Assembly (NCBI GenBank): GCA_024196135.1 | Contig: JAMQCK010001266.1 | Location: 1-10,225, forward strand | Origin: Pleurotus ostreatus/Saccharomyces cerevisiae fusant | Taxonomy: Eukaryota; Opisthokonta | DNA: 10,225 bases | Reading direction: 5' to 3' | Shown: positions 1-8,507 of the stretch, one piece after another | Position numbering within the stretch: the stretch's first letter is position 1 | How the letters are laid out: the number at the start of each line of letters is the position of its first letter | The notes under the pieces: model-generated | What the model saw: only the letters and a program-made list of their open reading frames with translations | Databases searched by the model: none | What the model was told of the DNA's origin: nothing | Translations under genes and position numbers: made by a program

Positions 1-26
1 AAGCTGAATCTAGCGAAGTCACGAAC

Positions 27-3000
27 CTGTGGATAGCGAAGAGAAGTGCCAGAGCAGCGACGGTCTTCTCGCCTCCAGACAACTGTTCCATATCACGGAA
101 GCGCTTCATGGGAGGCATCGCATGGTACTTGATACCAGCGTTGTACGGTTCCTTGAGCATGGTCAGTGCATGGTCGCCCAGAGGAATCCTTGTGTCACAT
201 ACCTCACTGTCTTCCAAACTGAGATACGCCACACCTCCCATGGGAGAGGCTTTCCCCTTCGTCAGGTCCTTATACACCTGATCGATGCACTCCGAAATAT
301 GGTTGTATGCCTTGTTGAACAAGTCGCATCTATCGCAATGTCAGAACAAGACCCGAGAAAAGAAGCAGGTCCCTTACCTCCGCTTCTTCACGTCATCGAA
401 TTGCTGTCGAGCAGTCTTCGAGTCCTTCCTCGCTTTGTCGGCTTCCCTCTCTGTCTCAGCGAGTTTGTTCTCGACGTCGTCGAGGCTGTCGATTGTTGAG
501 CTCGGGCGGAAGGGCGTGCGTAGCCGTAGTACTCACCGCTCCATAGCCTTCATGTTCGGCGCCATCTTTTCAATGTCTGCGGCGAGCTTCTTGATCTCGT
601 CATCCAGCTCGGCCAGTTTCTTCGCTGGATCCTCCTGGAAGGACTTGAGCAACCGCACAATGCTGCATTCGACGGCGCATACCTCTCGTTCCTCATCGTC
701 GATCTCAGCAAAGTCGACCTCGATGCCGTAATCCTGTACGTGTCTGACGCGCTGTGCACCGTCCTCCGGCTCGTCAACGTCCATAGCAACTTCCTCACGG
801 AGATTCTGTAGGGGACGCGTTAGCCACAACAACAGTCAACCACGGAGTCTTTGCGCACCTCTTCCATAGGCACGTCTCGCAGGTTGCCAGCGACCAACGG
901 CAGTTGTACACCGTCCAGCTTGCACTTCCTGTAGATAGCAGAGCGCTCCAAGGCGAACTTCTCGATCTCGTCGTTCTGACCACCCGTCAGCCATCACCTC
1001 CCGTACCTTCACCGGTGCACACTTACCTTCGTGGCAATCTCCTTCAACGCCTGATCCAGCGCCTTCGACGCTTTCACGCTTGCCCGCTTCGCTTGCTCAA
1101 CTGCCCGGTTGCGCTCGTCGAGTTTCTCCTGCAAGCCGGAGAGCTTCTCCTTATGTTCGGTGAGGGTCCGCTCCGCCGTCTGGAGTTCGGCCTCGAGCTC
1201 CGCCTTGCGCTGTTGCAGGCGCTGGAGGTTGGTCCTCTCGTTGGCGATCTGGGTGTCAAGGGTGGCCAGACGCTCCTCGGCGTTCTTCAAGGACTCGTCG
1301 CGCTCGTACTCGAGTCTGTCGGCCGTTGTCAGCGTTCTACGCACACGGTGAGGTCGCTTCGTCGACATACTGCAAAGTCAACTGCGTGATATGCTTGTCA
1401 AAGCGCAGCCGCGCCTCGCTCTCCAGCTGCGCCGCCTTCAACTGCCTCTCCTCATACTCCCGAATATCCGACACGCCAATCTGCTGGCAGAAGCCCGCGA
1501 ACACACTATCCTCAGCCGAGTTGATCACAGCCTGCAGCTGCTCGAGCTCCCTCTCGAGCTTGGCCTGCGCGTTCTCGGCCTTCTTCAACTCGGGCGCGTT
1601 CTTCTTGAGCTCAGAGTTGACGTGCTTGAGCTCAGCGTTAACGCCCGCGAGGCGCGAGTTGACTTCTTTCTGGAAAGGCGTGAGCTTCAGCGCCGTGGTA
1701 GAGAACAGAGCAAACATACCAGATCATCCCGCACAACCATCAAACTTGTCTCCAAGCGCGAGATCTCCCCCTGTAGGTTCTCGTCTGTTCCGGCCTTGGG
1801 CTTATCCTTCGCAAGGGCCTTCAGCTCGGACATGAGCTTCTCTTGCGTGCGCTGGAGGCCTGAGGGCGAGTTAGCCTCGCTCACTCCGTTAAGTAACAAC
1901 ACAACATACTCTGCACGTCCCTATCCTCCCACGTCCTCGCATTGTGTGTGCTCCTTCCTCCTGTTATCAAACCGCTCTTGTGGATGACGGTGCCCTCCAG
2001 AGTCACGGCTAAAAATTCCGATCAGCATCCCGTCCTTACCACACTCACCCACCCCACCACAAACCTTTCACATCCTGATTCCTCTCATATCGCAAATTCC
2101 TGGCCAGCTCCATCGTATCACAGATCAGCGCCGTCCCGCACGCATGCTGAATCGCGCGCTCGACGGCGCTGTCGACCTCGATAACATCAACCGCCAGTCG
2201 GATCCCGCGCCCGGGATTGCGGAAGCGCTCGCTGATGGGTTTGACCTGTATGGTCTCGAGCGGGATGAACGTCGCTTGGCCAGCGCGTTGGTTGCGGAGG
2301 TACTAAAAACAGGAAATACCTCGTTAGCCACCACAACCACTTTTACATCCAAGCCACCCACCTCAATACAGTCCATCGCCGTCCGCTCATCGTCGACGAC
2401 AATCGAGTCGATGTTGCGGCCCAACACGACAGAGACGGCTGTCTCGTACCGACGCTGAGAGGGCTTGCAGAGGTCGGCGACGCGGCCGCGGACGGCGGGG
2501 AATAGCCTGCGCAGGTTCTCGATCGTTTCCCGCAGCTTGATCTCCCGGTCGGATTCTCGGCGGTCGACGCTGGCTTGTAGGAGGGAGGCGTGGACGTTTT
2601 CGAGCTTTTCCTTCGCGACGGATTCGAGTTGGCTGGGAATGTTCGTCAGTATACGATGAACGGAAAGGAGAAGAGCTATAGACAACATACGCAATCTTTG
2701 CCCGCGTCTCCTGATGGTTGCGCAACTCCTGCCTCGCGCGACTCAAGTCGTTCTCAAGCTCAGAAACCTTGCCTTCGAGCTATTCACCACCTGTGTCAGC
2801 TTCTTCTCCTACCGCATCAAACCGCACCACTGACCTCCTCTTTCCTCGCCTCCAGCGTCTCCGCCTGCTCCGACAACGTCTGCTTCTTCTCCTCAAACTC
2901 CTTCTGTTTGGCTTGCAAGATCTGCAGCGTGCGCTGCGATGTCTTCGCCTCTCGTGTGAGCACGTCGACGCGCTGGCGCTCGTCCACGGCGAGCATGGCT

Positions 3001-4465
3001 GCTTCGGCCTTGAGACGGTGATATTCTTCCATGCTCTCGGCGCTGAGAGCGATGTTGTCCTGGGAGGCTCGGCGCTGGGCCTCTGAGAGGGTGTCAATCT
3101 AAGATCATTGCATGGTGGAGAGACTTAAATGCGCACCTGCGGCATCTTCCGCGTCCTTCTTCACCCGCCTGAGCTCCTTCTCCAGGTTCGCTACCTTGGC
3201 GCGCAGATGCTCGACGTTCTTCTCCATCGAAGCGCGCGTCTCCGCCTGCTTCGCGAGCTTTCGCTCCGAGTGCGTTATCTGAGCTTGAGCGGCGACGAGC
3301 TCGGGTCGCTGACAAGGACTAGGTCAGCATAGCTCAGGAAAACACTGGACTGAAGCTTATTACCTTCGCCTCGATCGCCTTGTCCGACCTCTTGATCTTC
3401 TTCTCCAACTGTAGGACAGACGTGCGCGCTTTGGCTTGCTCAGACCGCGCCGCCGCCAGCTCGTCCTCCTTCTCCTTTTGCTCGTTGCGCAGAGCGTCTA
3501 GCCCTTCATTCTGCTCTTCGATTTGCTCGGTATTCTTCCGGATAGACTCCTCGATGGTGAACAGCTTGAAGAGGTAGCGGTGGAGTTGAAGTGCATCCTA
3601 TGCGAATGACGCCCGTCAGTAAGCAAGCAGTGACCTTAGTATAGTATTCGCTCACCCGCTCCTGCACGAGCGCCTCGAACCGCTCCGCCTCATTCTTCTG
3701 CTCCTTGTATTGCTTGATCTCGCCAGCAATCCCACGGCGTTTGGTGAAGTTGAACGTCGCATTCTCGGTAGCGCGCTCCTGTGCCTCCTTCGCTTCCTCG
3801 TACTCGCGTGCCAGTTCTAGCGAGCCGCTAATCTGCTCGATGAGGTGCGAAAGCTCCTTCGGCGACTGCGACGCGACGGCTTCGACGTCACCCTGGAAGA
3901 CGAGGAAGTTCTTCGCTTTGACGAGGATGTTGTGGGTTTGGAGGGATTGGTTGTATGCAGAGTAGGTGACGACGCGGTTGTTGAGCTTGTACTCTGATGC
4001 GCCAGTGGTTGATATCCTGGACCAGGTGTCAGCTTTGGAGCAGCGAGCTAGAAACAATGCACGCACGTCCGCTGGTATCGCCACTCTTTGCCCTCGCTAT
4101 CCTCATAGAGCGCCATGACCCATGCTTTCTTGGCGGTCCCCTCCCCCTCTTCTTCCTCATCGTCCTCATCCATGGCGCCTGACGGTATCTCCTCTGAATT
4201 CTCCTTCTGTAACCTCCGTCCACGGTAGACGAGATCCTTGAGCTGTGAGCTTCGCAGTTGCGCGCTCTTCACTCCAAGCACAAAGGAGATGGCATCCATG
4301 AGGTTCGATTTCCCCGCGCCATTGGGACCGATAACAGAGGTGAAGTTCTTGAAGGGGCCTATTGTCTGGTGCCCTCTAATGTGTTGTTAGCAATGTGGCT
4401 GATCATCATCATTGCACACACCTGTAGGACTTGAAGTCGCACACCTCGATCTGTATGAGAGGCAT
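27..4465 (-). CDS. SMC1: Cohesin subunit Smc1 (3' end outside window)
   Basis: Smc1 pairs with Smc3 and the kleisin Rad21/Scc1 to form the cohesin ring that holds sister chromatids together in the nucleus. Exons, in transcript order: 4465-4422, 4375-4067, 4016-3656, 3597-3364, 3308-3137, 3082-2835, 2779-2691, 2632-2362, 2302-2065, 2008-1910, 1859-1720, 1669-1371, 1315-1027, 975-859, 805-537, 485-378, 329-203, 151-27. Phases agree throughout, giving 1179 codons plus AG. Visible parts: Walker A GPNGAGKS at residues 31-38; an acidic insert [12 protein letters not shown] near 84-95; FLVFQGDVE in the N-terminal head; coiled coil; hinge about 530-650 ([21 protein letters not shown] just after); second coiled coil; signature LSGGEKT at 1162-1168. 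The start is the first ATG, and [14 protein letters not shown] is the expected Smc1 N-terminus. The last donor (GT at 26-25) opens an intron leaving the window, so Walker B and the D-loop are not seen. By family length roughly 60 residues are missing. Confidence 0.97.
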
Positions 4466-4741
4466 CTTGTCGTGTCGTATCAGCAGTCAGGTCCGCGCAT
4501 CTATTTATCGTGACCTCAAGGAACGCGGGAAAGCGTCAGGGGCGAGACGCGTTCGTTTGTCCTTGTTGCGCGACGCGTCCGACCGACCGGAACCCAGGCC
4601 CGGTGGCCCGCACTTTGTGGCGTCGCAGCCGGCTCGCCCCGGGTGCCGGGTCCCACGCCATTTTCCGAAGTCCCGTCGCCAACCGGAAGCGAGCCATTGC
4701 TAAACTCTGACCGGCACCAGCGTGCGCTCACACCGCCAGCC
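4466..4741. promoter_or_regulatory. Divergent promoter region between SMC1 and QCR6
   Basis: This 276-bp gap separates the SMC1 start (4465, leftward) from the QCR6 start (4742, rightward), so it must hold both promoters. Seen directly: ACGCGT at 4547-4552 and again at 4573-4578, GCGGGAAA (reverse complement TTTCCCGC) at 4525-4532, and a minus-strand ATAAATA at 4502-4508, about 37-43 nt before the SMC1 ATG. ACGCGT is the MluI cell-cycle box bound by MBF in yeasts, and TTTSSCGC is the E2F/DP class site; yeast cohesin genes are known G1/S-expressed MBF targets. All these sites lie on the SMC1 side. I see no clear TATA or CCAAT box in front of QCR6. Site function is inference. Confidence 0.6.
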
Positions 4742-5347
4742 ATGAGCATCACCGACTTCTTCTCGTCTTTCCTGCCCACCGTGCACGCCGACGCGGACCC
4801 CGAGCCCGCTGCGGAGGAGCCCAAGGAGGAAGAGGCCCAGGAGGAGCCCGCTGAGGAGGAGGAAGAGGAGGAGGAGCCCGAGGATGTGCGTGCGGAGGCC
4901 TACCCATGGAGTCGTTTACTGACAGGACTGCTATAGCCTCACCCGGCTATACGTGAGGAGTGCAAGGAGCAGAAGTGTGCGGCGCTGGCGAAGCACTTTG
5001 AGCATTGCCAGGAGAAGGTGCAGGCCGGCGAGGGCTTCCACGGCGAGGACTGCGTTGAGGAACTGTGCGTTCGCCTTCTCTCTTCTGACTCCTTTTACTA
5101 ACGTCTCTGCAGCTGTGCGTATGCTTCTTGGTCGCTCACCTCCCTACTTGCTAACCACTGTTTCACGTTCCTCGTATGCGTTCATAGTCCAGTACGTACA
5201 GCCCTCACCCCTTGTGTTGCTCTTACTGACAAGTTCATCCAGCATGATGCACTGCATAGACGTGCGTATGCTGTCCACGCGACTCCTCCATGTACTGACC
5301 TGAAGTAGGACTGCGCGGCGCCCAAGCTGTTCTCCCAGCTCAAGTAA
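4742..5347 (+). CDS. QCR6: Cytochrome bc1 complex acidic hinge subunit (Qcr6), with two microexons
   Basis: Qcr6/UQCRH is the small acidic subunit of respiratory complex III on the intermembrane-space side of the inner mitochondrial membrane; it assists the cytochrome c1-cytochrome c interaction. Exons: 4742-4885, 4937-5064, 5113-5114 (2 nt), 5188-5191 (4 nt), 5243-5261, 5309-5347. The sum is 336 nt, 111 residues plus TAA, a normal family size. Residues about 20-48 are almost all Asp/Glu/Pro/Ala, as expected for the acidic arm. The folded part has C62-x9-C72 and C87-x13-C101, matching the cysteine spacing of the mammalian hinge protein. The C-terminus reads CVEELFHMMHCIDDCAAP then KLFSQLK, aligning without gaps to the yeast family pattern CVEEFFHLQHYLDTATAP. 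The ATG at 4742 is first in frame. Four of five introns start GTGCGT, the other GTACGT; branch sites are ACTGAC, ACTAAC, GCTAAC, ACTGAC and ACTGAC. Uncertainty is confined to the tiny exons. Confidence 0.93.
5113..5114 (+). other. 2-nt microexon (CT) of QCR6
   Basis: Two bases sit between an acceptor CTCTGCAG (ending 5112, branch ACTAAC at 5097-5102) and a donor GTGCGTATGCT (from 5115). Exon 2 ends in phase 2 with CT; this CT supplies the third base of Leu91 and the first base of Phe92. Leaving it out while keeping the 4-nt exon shifts the frame. Confidence 0.72.
5188..5191 (+). other. 4-nt microexon (TCCA) of QCR6
   Basis: Four bases lie between the acceptor TTCATAG (ending 5187; branch GCTAAC about 33 nt upstream) and the donor GTACGT (from 5192). 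They complete Phe92 and start His93, giving the conserved Leu-Phe-His before Met-Met-His. The next acceptor, TTCATCCAG, ends at 5242 with branch ACTGAC at 5225-5230. Confidence 0.72.
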
Positions 5348-5482
5348 ATGCTACTATAACGTGGCATCTGCACGCTGCTTTACTCTGGTGAGTACCCGTA
5401 CCGCTCCCATCGTCATCAGTCCGCTTATGCGCTGCTGTAGTCGCCAAAAGCATAGACTAGTTCTGCAATGGGATCATATCCT

Positions 5483-5652
5483 TCACCGGACATCTTCCTT
5501 TCGGCGTGTGATCGCAAGCTGTCTGATAGCCAACACATCGTCCTCAGACTCCTCAACGCGAACATGCTTGTGTCTCGTATCCATATTGCTCAAACCTTCG
5601 ACCATGGGCAAAGCCTCACACGCGCGACCGTCAGGTGGGCGCGTGTGCTTCC
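5483..5652 (-). other. Possible terminal coding exon or gene remnant, minus strand
   Basis: Read on the minus strand, an open frame after an upstream TGA runs to a TGA at 5485-5483. From the ATG at 5605-5603 it gives 40 residues beginning MVEGLSNMDTRHKHVRVEES. First codon positions are strongly purine-rich (about 28 of 39), unlike the plus-strand frames here, and the residues look protein-like. A CTGAC branch-like site followed by GTGTGAG just upstream (within about 5615-5635) could be a 3' splice site. The gene would converge on QCR6. I do not recognise a family. It could be the last exon of the transcript started by the TATA box at 6676-6682, a remnant, or chance. Confidence 0.3.
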
Positions 5653-6142
5653 CTCAACGTGGGCCTATTCCGGGCCGGTACTTTGAGAGCAAGGGCTATC
5701 CGGTATTCTCCAGTCGCATCGGCGATGTCATTTCGCTGTGGTCGCACTTTCCCGCCGCCATGAGATCCCCCAAGTCGCGACGGCAAGGGGCAGGGTTTTA
5801 TGAACGCGACGTGAATTTCCCGTGCGCAGAGGTTCAAGTCGCGTCATTCTCAGACTACAGAAAAGACGTGATATTGTTCTATCATACACGACGACGAGAA
5901 CCAATACCAGAGAAGATCTATGAAGAAAACAGGAGGACGCACATCGCACGGAGACAACAGCAACAGAAGAGCGACATCGAAGACCAGAGACTTCAGACCA
6001 CACATCGGCGCCGCCTTTGGGGTGAGCCAGAGCGCCGGATGAATGGCTGAAGATGCAGTTGACCGCGCGCCAGACACCCGCTTCCCGTCGAGGTCCACGG
6101 ATGACCTGGACGCACGGGTTCAACTGCCCCGCCTCGAATTCC

Positions 6143-6364
6143 TCACCGCGTCGCCCACCAATATCGGGTCCTACTACAGCCGCGTTGCGCGCCCGAAGAC
6201 GACCTCAACGACAACAGCCTCGAGCTCCCCGAGGCTAGCTTACGCTTATGCCGGTCCGTTGGAACCATGGGCAGTGAGCAATTTTCGAGGCGGAAAGGAT
6301 AGGATAGGAAGATGAGAATGAAAAGGATAAAAAGAGGTGAATACTGAAACGACTGCCCGAACAT
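6143..6364 (-). CDS. Possible small membrane protein (weak candidate)
   Basis: The frame starts at an ATG at 6364-6362 and gives 73 residues. A hydrophobic run near the N-terminus (PLFILFILIFLSYPF, about residues 10-24) is followed by a basic serine/arginine-rich tail. It lies downstream of the minus-strand TATA at 6676-6682. An earlier ATG in the leader opens only a four-codon upstream frame ending TGA (minus strand, about 6386-6375) whose end overlaps a GTGAGT donor. The hydrophobic run is encoded by a CT-rich tract, so it may be an intron or leader sequence that only looks like a membrane helix. No family is recognised. Confidence 0.15.
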   Translation of the reverse strand: MFGQSFQYSPLFILFILIFLSYPFRLENCSLPMVPTDRHKRKLASGSSRLLSLRSSSGAQRGCSRTRYWWATR

Positions 6365-6589
6365 GCGCCGCGGACTCACCAACGCATGCCGATAACAGCC
6401 GTCCTCCCTGCAAGCCCACACTGCGTCGCCACGGCCAGTATCCGTAGTGAATCCACTCTGGGCGCCTGGAGACGACCCCAGAGAGGAGAGACACGTACGA
6501 GCCGACTGGGTTCAGCAACACTTTAAGCCCGGTCCAGGGGAGCGCGAGCGGTGTGGGACCCCAGAGAGGGTCGAATGGGAGGTAAAATG

Positions 6590-6830
6590 AGTGGGAGGAG
6601 GAGGGAGCGAGCCAAAAGGGGGGAAGAGAAAGTGAGGAAGGATGATGTTGGGGGATGGAGAGGAGGACCGCCGCGTTTTATACGCGATGGTCCAGCTCTA
6701 CAGCTTTTGTTTATCATCAACAAACAAAATGAAAGGGATCATGTGACCTCAGATCCCACAACGCCACATTACGCCACATATAGCCGCGCGGCCCTGGCCC
6801 CTGTCGCTGTGGCACTTGTGTGGCACTTCC
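6590..6830 (-). promoter_or_regulatory. Minus-strand promoter: TATA box, CT-rich leader, repeated upstream elements
   Basis: On the minus strand TATAAAA occupies 6682-6676, centred in the 15-base near-palindrome CGCGTATAAAACGCG (6686-6672). Downstream (about 6660-6580) the minus strand is almost all C and T, a classic fungal initiation/leader pattern. Upstream lie GTCACATG (6747-6740) and two copies each of GCCACA (6763-6768, 6773-6778) and TGTGGC (6808-6813, 6819-6824). The product driven by this promoter is not resolved. Confidence 0.5.
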
Positions 6831-7058
6831 AAGCCTTGAAGTTCGCTCGGATTCTGCCGCGACACTCACCGGAAGGGGTCTACATTATGGTTGAAGCGCA
6901 GATCGACTTTGGGCTTTTTCTGATTAGATCTGACAACCCTGTTTCGTTCAATCGTCCGTTTAGTATGATATGGTGCTAATGTACAGTGTGGTGTTACGTT
7001 CTTGGTCCGATAAGTGAACGAAGTAGGTGAGAAGAGCAAAGTCCAAGCAATCCACGTA

Positions 7059-8507
7059 CTAATGCGAGCCATAGAGAAGAAGCGTGCGATATGCGAGGAA
7101 CAGCGAGAACAGAATGAGATACAATGGCCAAGCCGTCCAGATTGACACTGCCCTAGCCCCCAATGTCTGCCCCACCTTCATAGTCTGATCGACCACAATA
7201 AGCGTTACAGTCTCCGGTGGGCAGGGCAGCGAGAAGGACAGCCCTGGCGCCGATAAAGGCAAGAAGCTTGACAGCGATCCACGACGAACTGGGAAGTAGG
7301 CTGAAATCGACAGACGGCGTGGCGCGTTGCCACTGGCTATCCGTCGCATAGCCGGTGCAATCGAGCGCGAGGGGCGAGCATTCCGGCGCGCCTCAACCAC
7401 CAACGCCGTCGCCCTCCGCGTCGACACGAACCAAGGCGCCGCAGCTGGCACAGTCCTCCTCGCCTTCGGCTTGAACGAATTTCTGGATGTTTTTGACCGC
7501 GTCAGATGCCCCAACGCACTCGTCAGCGCCCGCCGCATCTCCCTCGTATCGAACGCCGACCGGCTGATCTCCTTCTCGCTACGCATCGCCATTTCGTGCG
7601 CGTGCGACATCGAGGTATGGCGGGCCCTGCGCTTGACGTGCAGGTGTGCGACGCGGCTGAGCGCGTCGCGAATCTTCTCCTGCGTTGTCGGCCTTCGGGG
7701 AGAGGGCCCAGGGTGCGCGGCGCGGACGCGGGCGACCGTACGGTGTACGACATGGACAAGTGGATGTTCGCGCGGGAGGAGCGCGCGTAAACGGGAAGGC
7801 GGAGAATGGGTGAGGTCGCTCAGCACGCGTGTCTCGGCGGGCGTCCACGGCCCGTGCGCGTATACGCAGGTAAGCCGGGGGGTGAGGCGGGTGTAGGCGG
7901 AGCGCGTGATGGAGAAGAGCGCGAGAAGGGCGTGGAGCATAGCGCTGCGGTCGTCGGGGTGCTCGGGGGCAACGAGGTGGACGTGCTCGAGGCTGAGCTT
8001 GACAGAGGGGTTGTGAGCGATAGCTTCGATGAAGCATTGGACGGATTTGGGGTGAGCGAGGGTGACGGCGGGATCGTTGGTCAGTACCCATTGCATGACT
8101 TCGGAGTCAGCCTGCGAAGAACGTGAGTGAAAGTTGACAAGGGGTACTTACTGGATCAACTTACAGAAGGGAATCCTCGCCTGGCAATAATATCAAGAGA
8201 ACGTCCTGTATGATGGGACGTCTTCAATTTCTTCAATGCGCGCATCATGCTGGGCAGTATTTCTTTGCTGGAACGTGTTCTTGACCGCAGTGTTGCTTGC
8301 AGATGGTGAGGGTCGAGGACGAGTTGCGAGTCGAGCAAGACATGTAAAACGTCGCACAAGTATAGCGGTTGCAATGAGACCTATATTAAAGGGGCGGGTG
8401 AGTACGTCTGCGTGTCGCGCGACCATGGCAGCCACGTCTCAAACGTCGTTGCGCGCTGTATCCGAGACCCCTAATTCGATCTCCCGCCAGACTCGCCCTT
8501 GCATCAT
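7059..8507 (-). CDS. Uncharacterised arginine-rich protein with C-terminal hydrophobic segment
   Basis: I do not recognise this protein. Model: exon 1 8507-8445, exon 2 8380-8165, exon 3 8111-7059; 443 residues, stop TAG at 7061-7059. The 8164-8112 intron (GTAAGT...CGCAG, 53 nt) is strong and joins phase 0. The first intron (8444-8381, 64 nt, GTTTGA...ATATAG) is weaker but also joins phase 0, and the open frame upstream of exon 2 is closed by a TAG at the acceptor. Residues about 1-175 look globular and helical (VMQWVLTNDPAVTLAHPKS region). The middle (about 250-380) is rich in Arg, Ser and Ala and probably disordered. The last 25 residues contain WPLYLILFSLFLAY, a possible membrane tail anchor. 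A CT-rich tract at 8550-8537 (minus) just upstream could be its leader. Exon 3 is the surest part; the start could lie elsewhere. Confidence 0.55.

Larger units (their letters stand above)
5348..7058. other. Stretch without a confidently modelled gene
   Basis: This 1.7-kb stretch lies between the QCR6 stop and the 3' end of the next minus-strand gene. Contents in order: the QCR6 3' untranslated region with a possible intron (5388-5440); a minus-strand open stretch ending at TGA 5485-5483; a 230-codon plus-strand opening (5361-6050) without coding-like composition; a pyrimidine-rich minus-strand tract (about 6270-6340 and 6580-6660); a minus-strand TATA box (6676-6682); and duplicated GCCACA/TGTGGC elements (6761-6828). 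Nothing clear is seen in 6830-7058, which presumably holds the 3' flank of the 7059-8507 gene. No tRNA, rRNA or transposon ends were recognised. Confidence 0.6.

Noticed and set aside
1391..1987. 198-residue plus-strand frame across SMC1
   Set aside because: It is antisense to well-supported SMC1 exons and spans their introns.
2303..2319. A 17-nt GTATTT...TTTTTAG intron in the SMC1 hinge
   Set aside because: The real intron starts at 2361 (GTGGGT), giving [20 protein letters not shown] as expected; the 17-nt reading is the 3' end of that intron.
3083..3136. Earlier acceptor TTAG (about 3098) for SMC1 intron 5
   Set aside because: It gives an immediate in-frame TGA. It lies upstream of the TTGAC branch site, and the TCTCAG at 3083 restores the frame.
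5113..5118. Single 6-nt exon CTGTGC with donor GTATGC in QCR6
   Set aside because: It keeps frame but gives Leu-Cys-Ala-Met-Met-His, losing the conserved Phe-His. The GTGCGT donor matches the other introns of this gene.
5158..5166. CTG TTT CAC (Leu-Phe-His) inside QCR6 intron 3 as the source of the conserved residues
   Set aside because: No AG acceptor exists between 5113 and this point, and the phase does not match the exon at 5243.
5361..6050. 230-codon plus-strand opening downstream of QCR6
   Set aside because: It begins with GTG, has no purine bias at first codon positions, its later half has no GC3 preference, and no domain is recognisable. Joining it to the plus frame at 6057-6273 needs a 37-nt intron with purine-rich sequence. 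A minus-strand promoter lies opposite.
6115..6130. tRNA B-box-like GGTTCAACTGCC (and GGTTCAAGTCGC near 5831)
   Set aside because: The final CC is misplaced, and no T-stem, acceptor stem or A box could be paired around either site.
6551..6979. 142-residue plus-strand frame starting in the purine-rich tract
   Set aside because: The N-terminus is low-complexity Arg/Gly/Glu encoded by the antisense of a pyrimidine leader, and it runs through the TATA box and repeats.
7327..7896. 189-residue plus-strand frame
   Set aside because: It is antisense to the long exon at 7059-8111; such mirror frames are common in GC3-rich exons.
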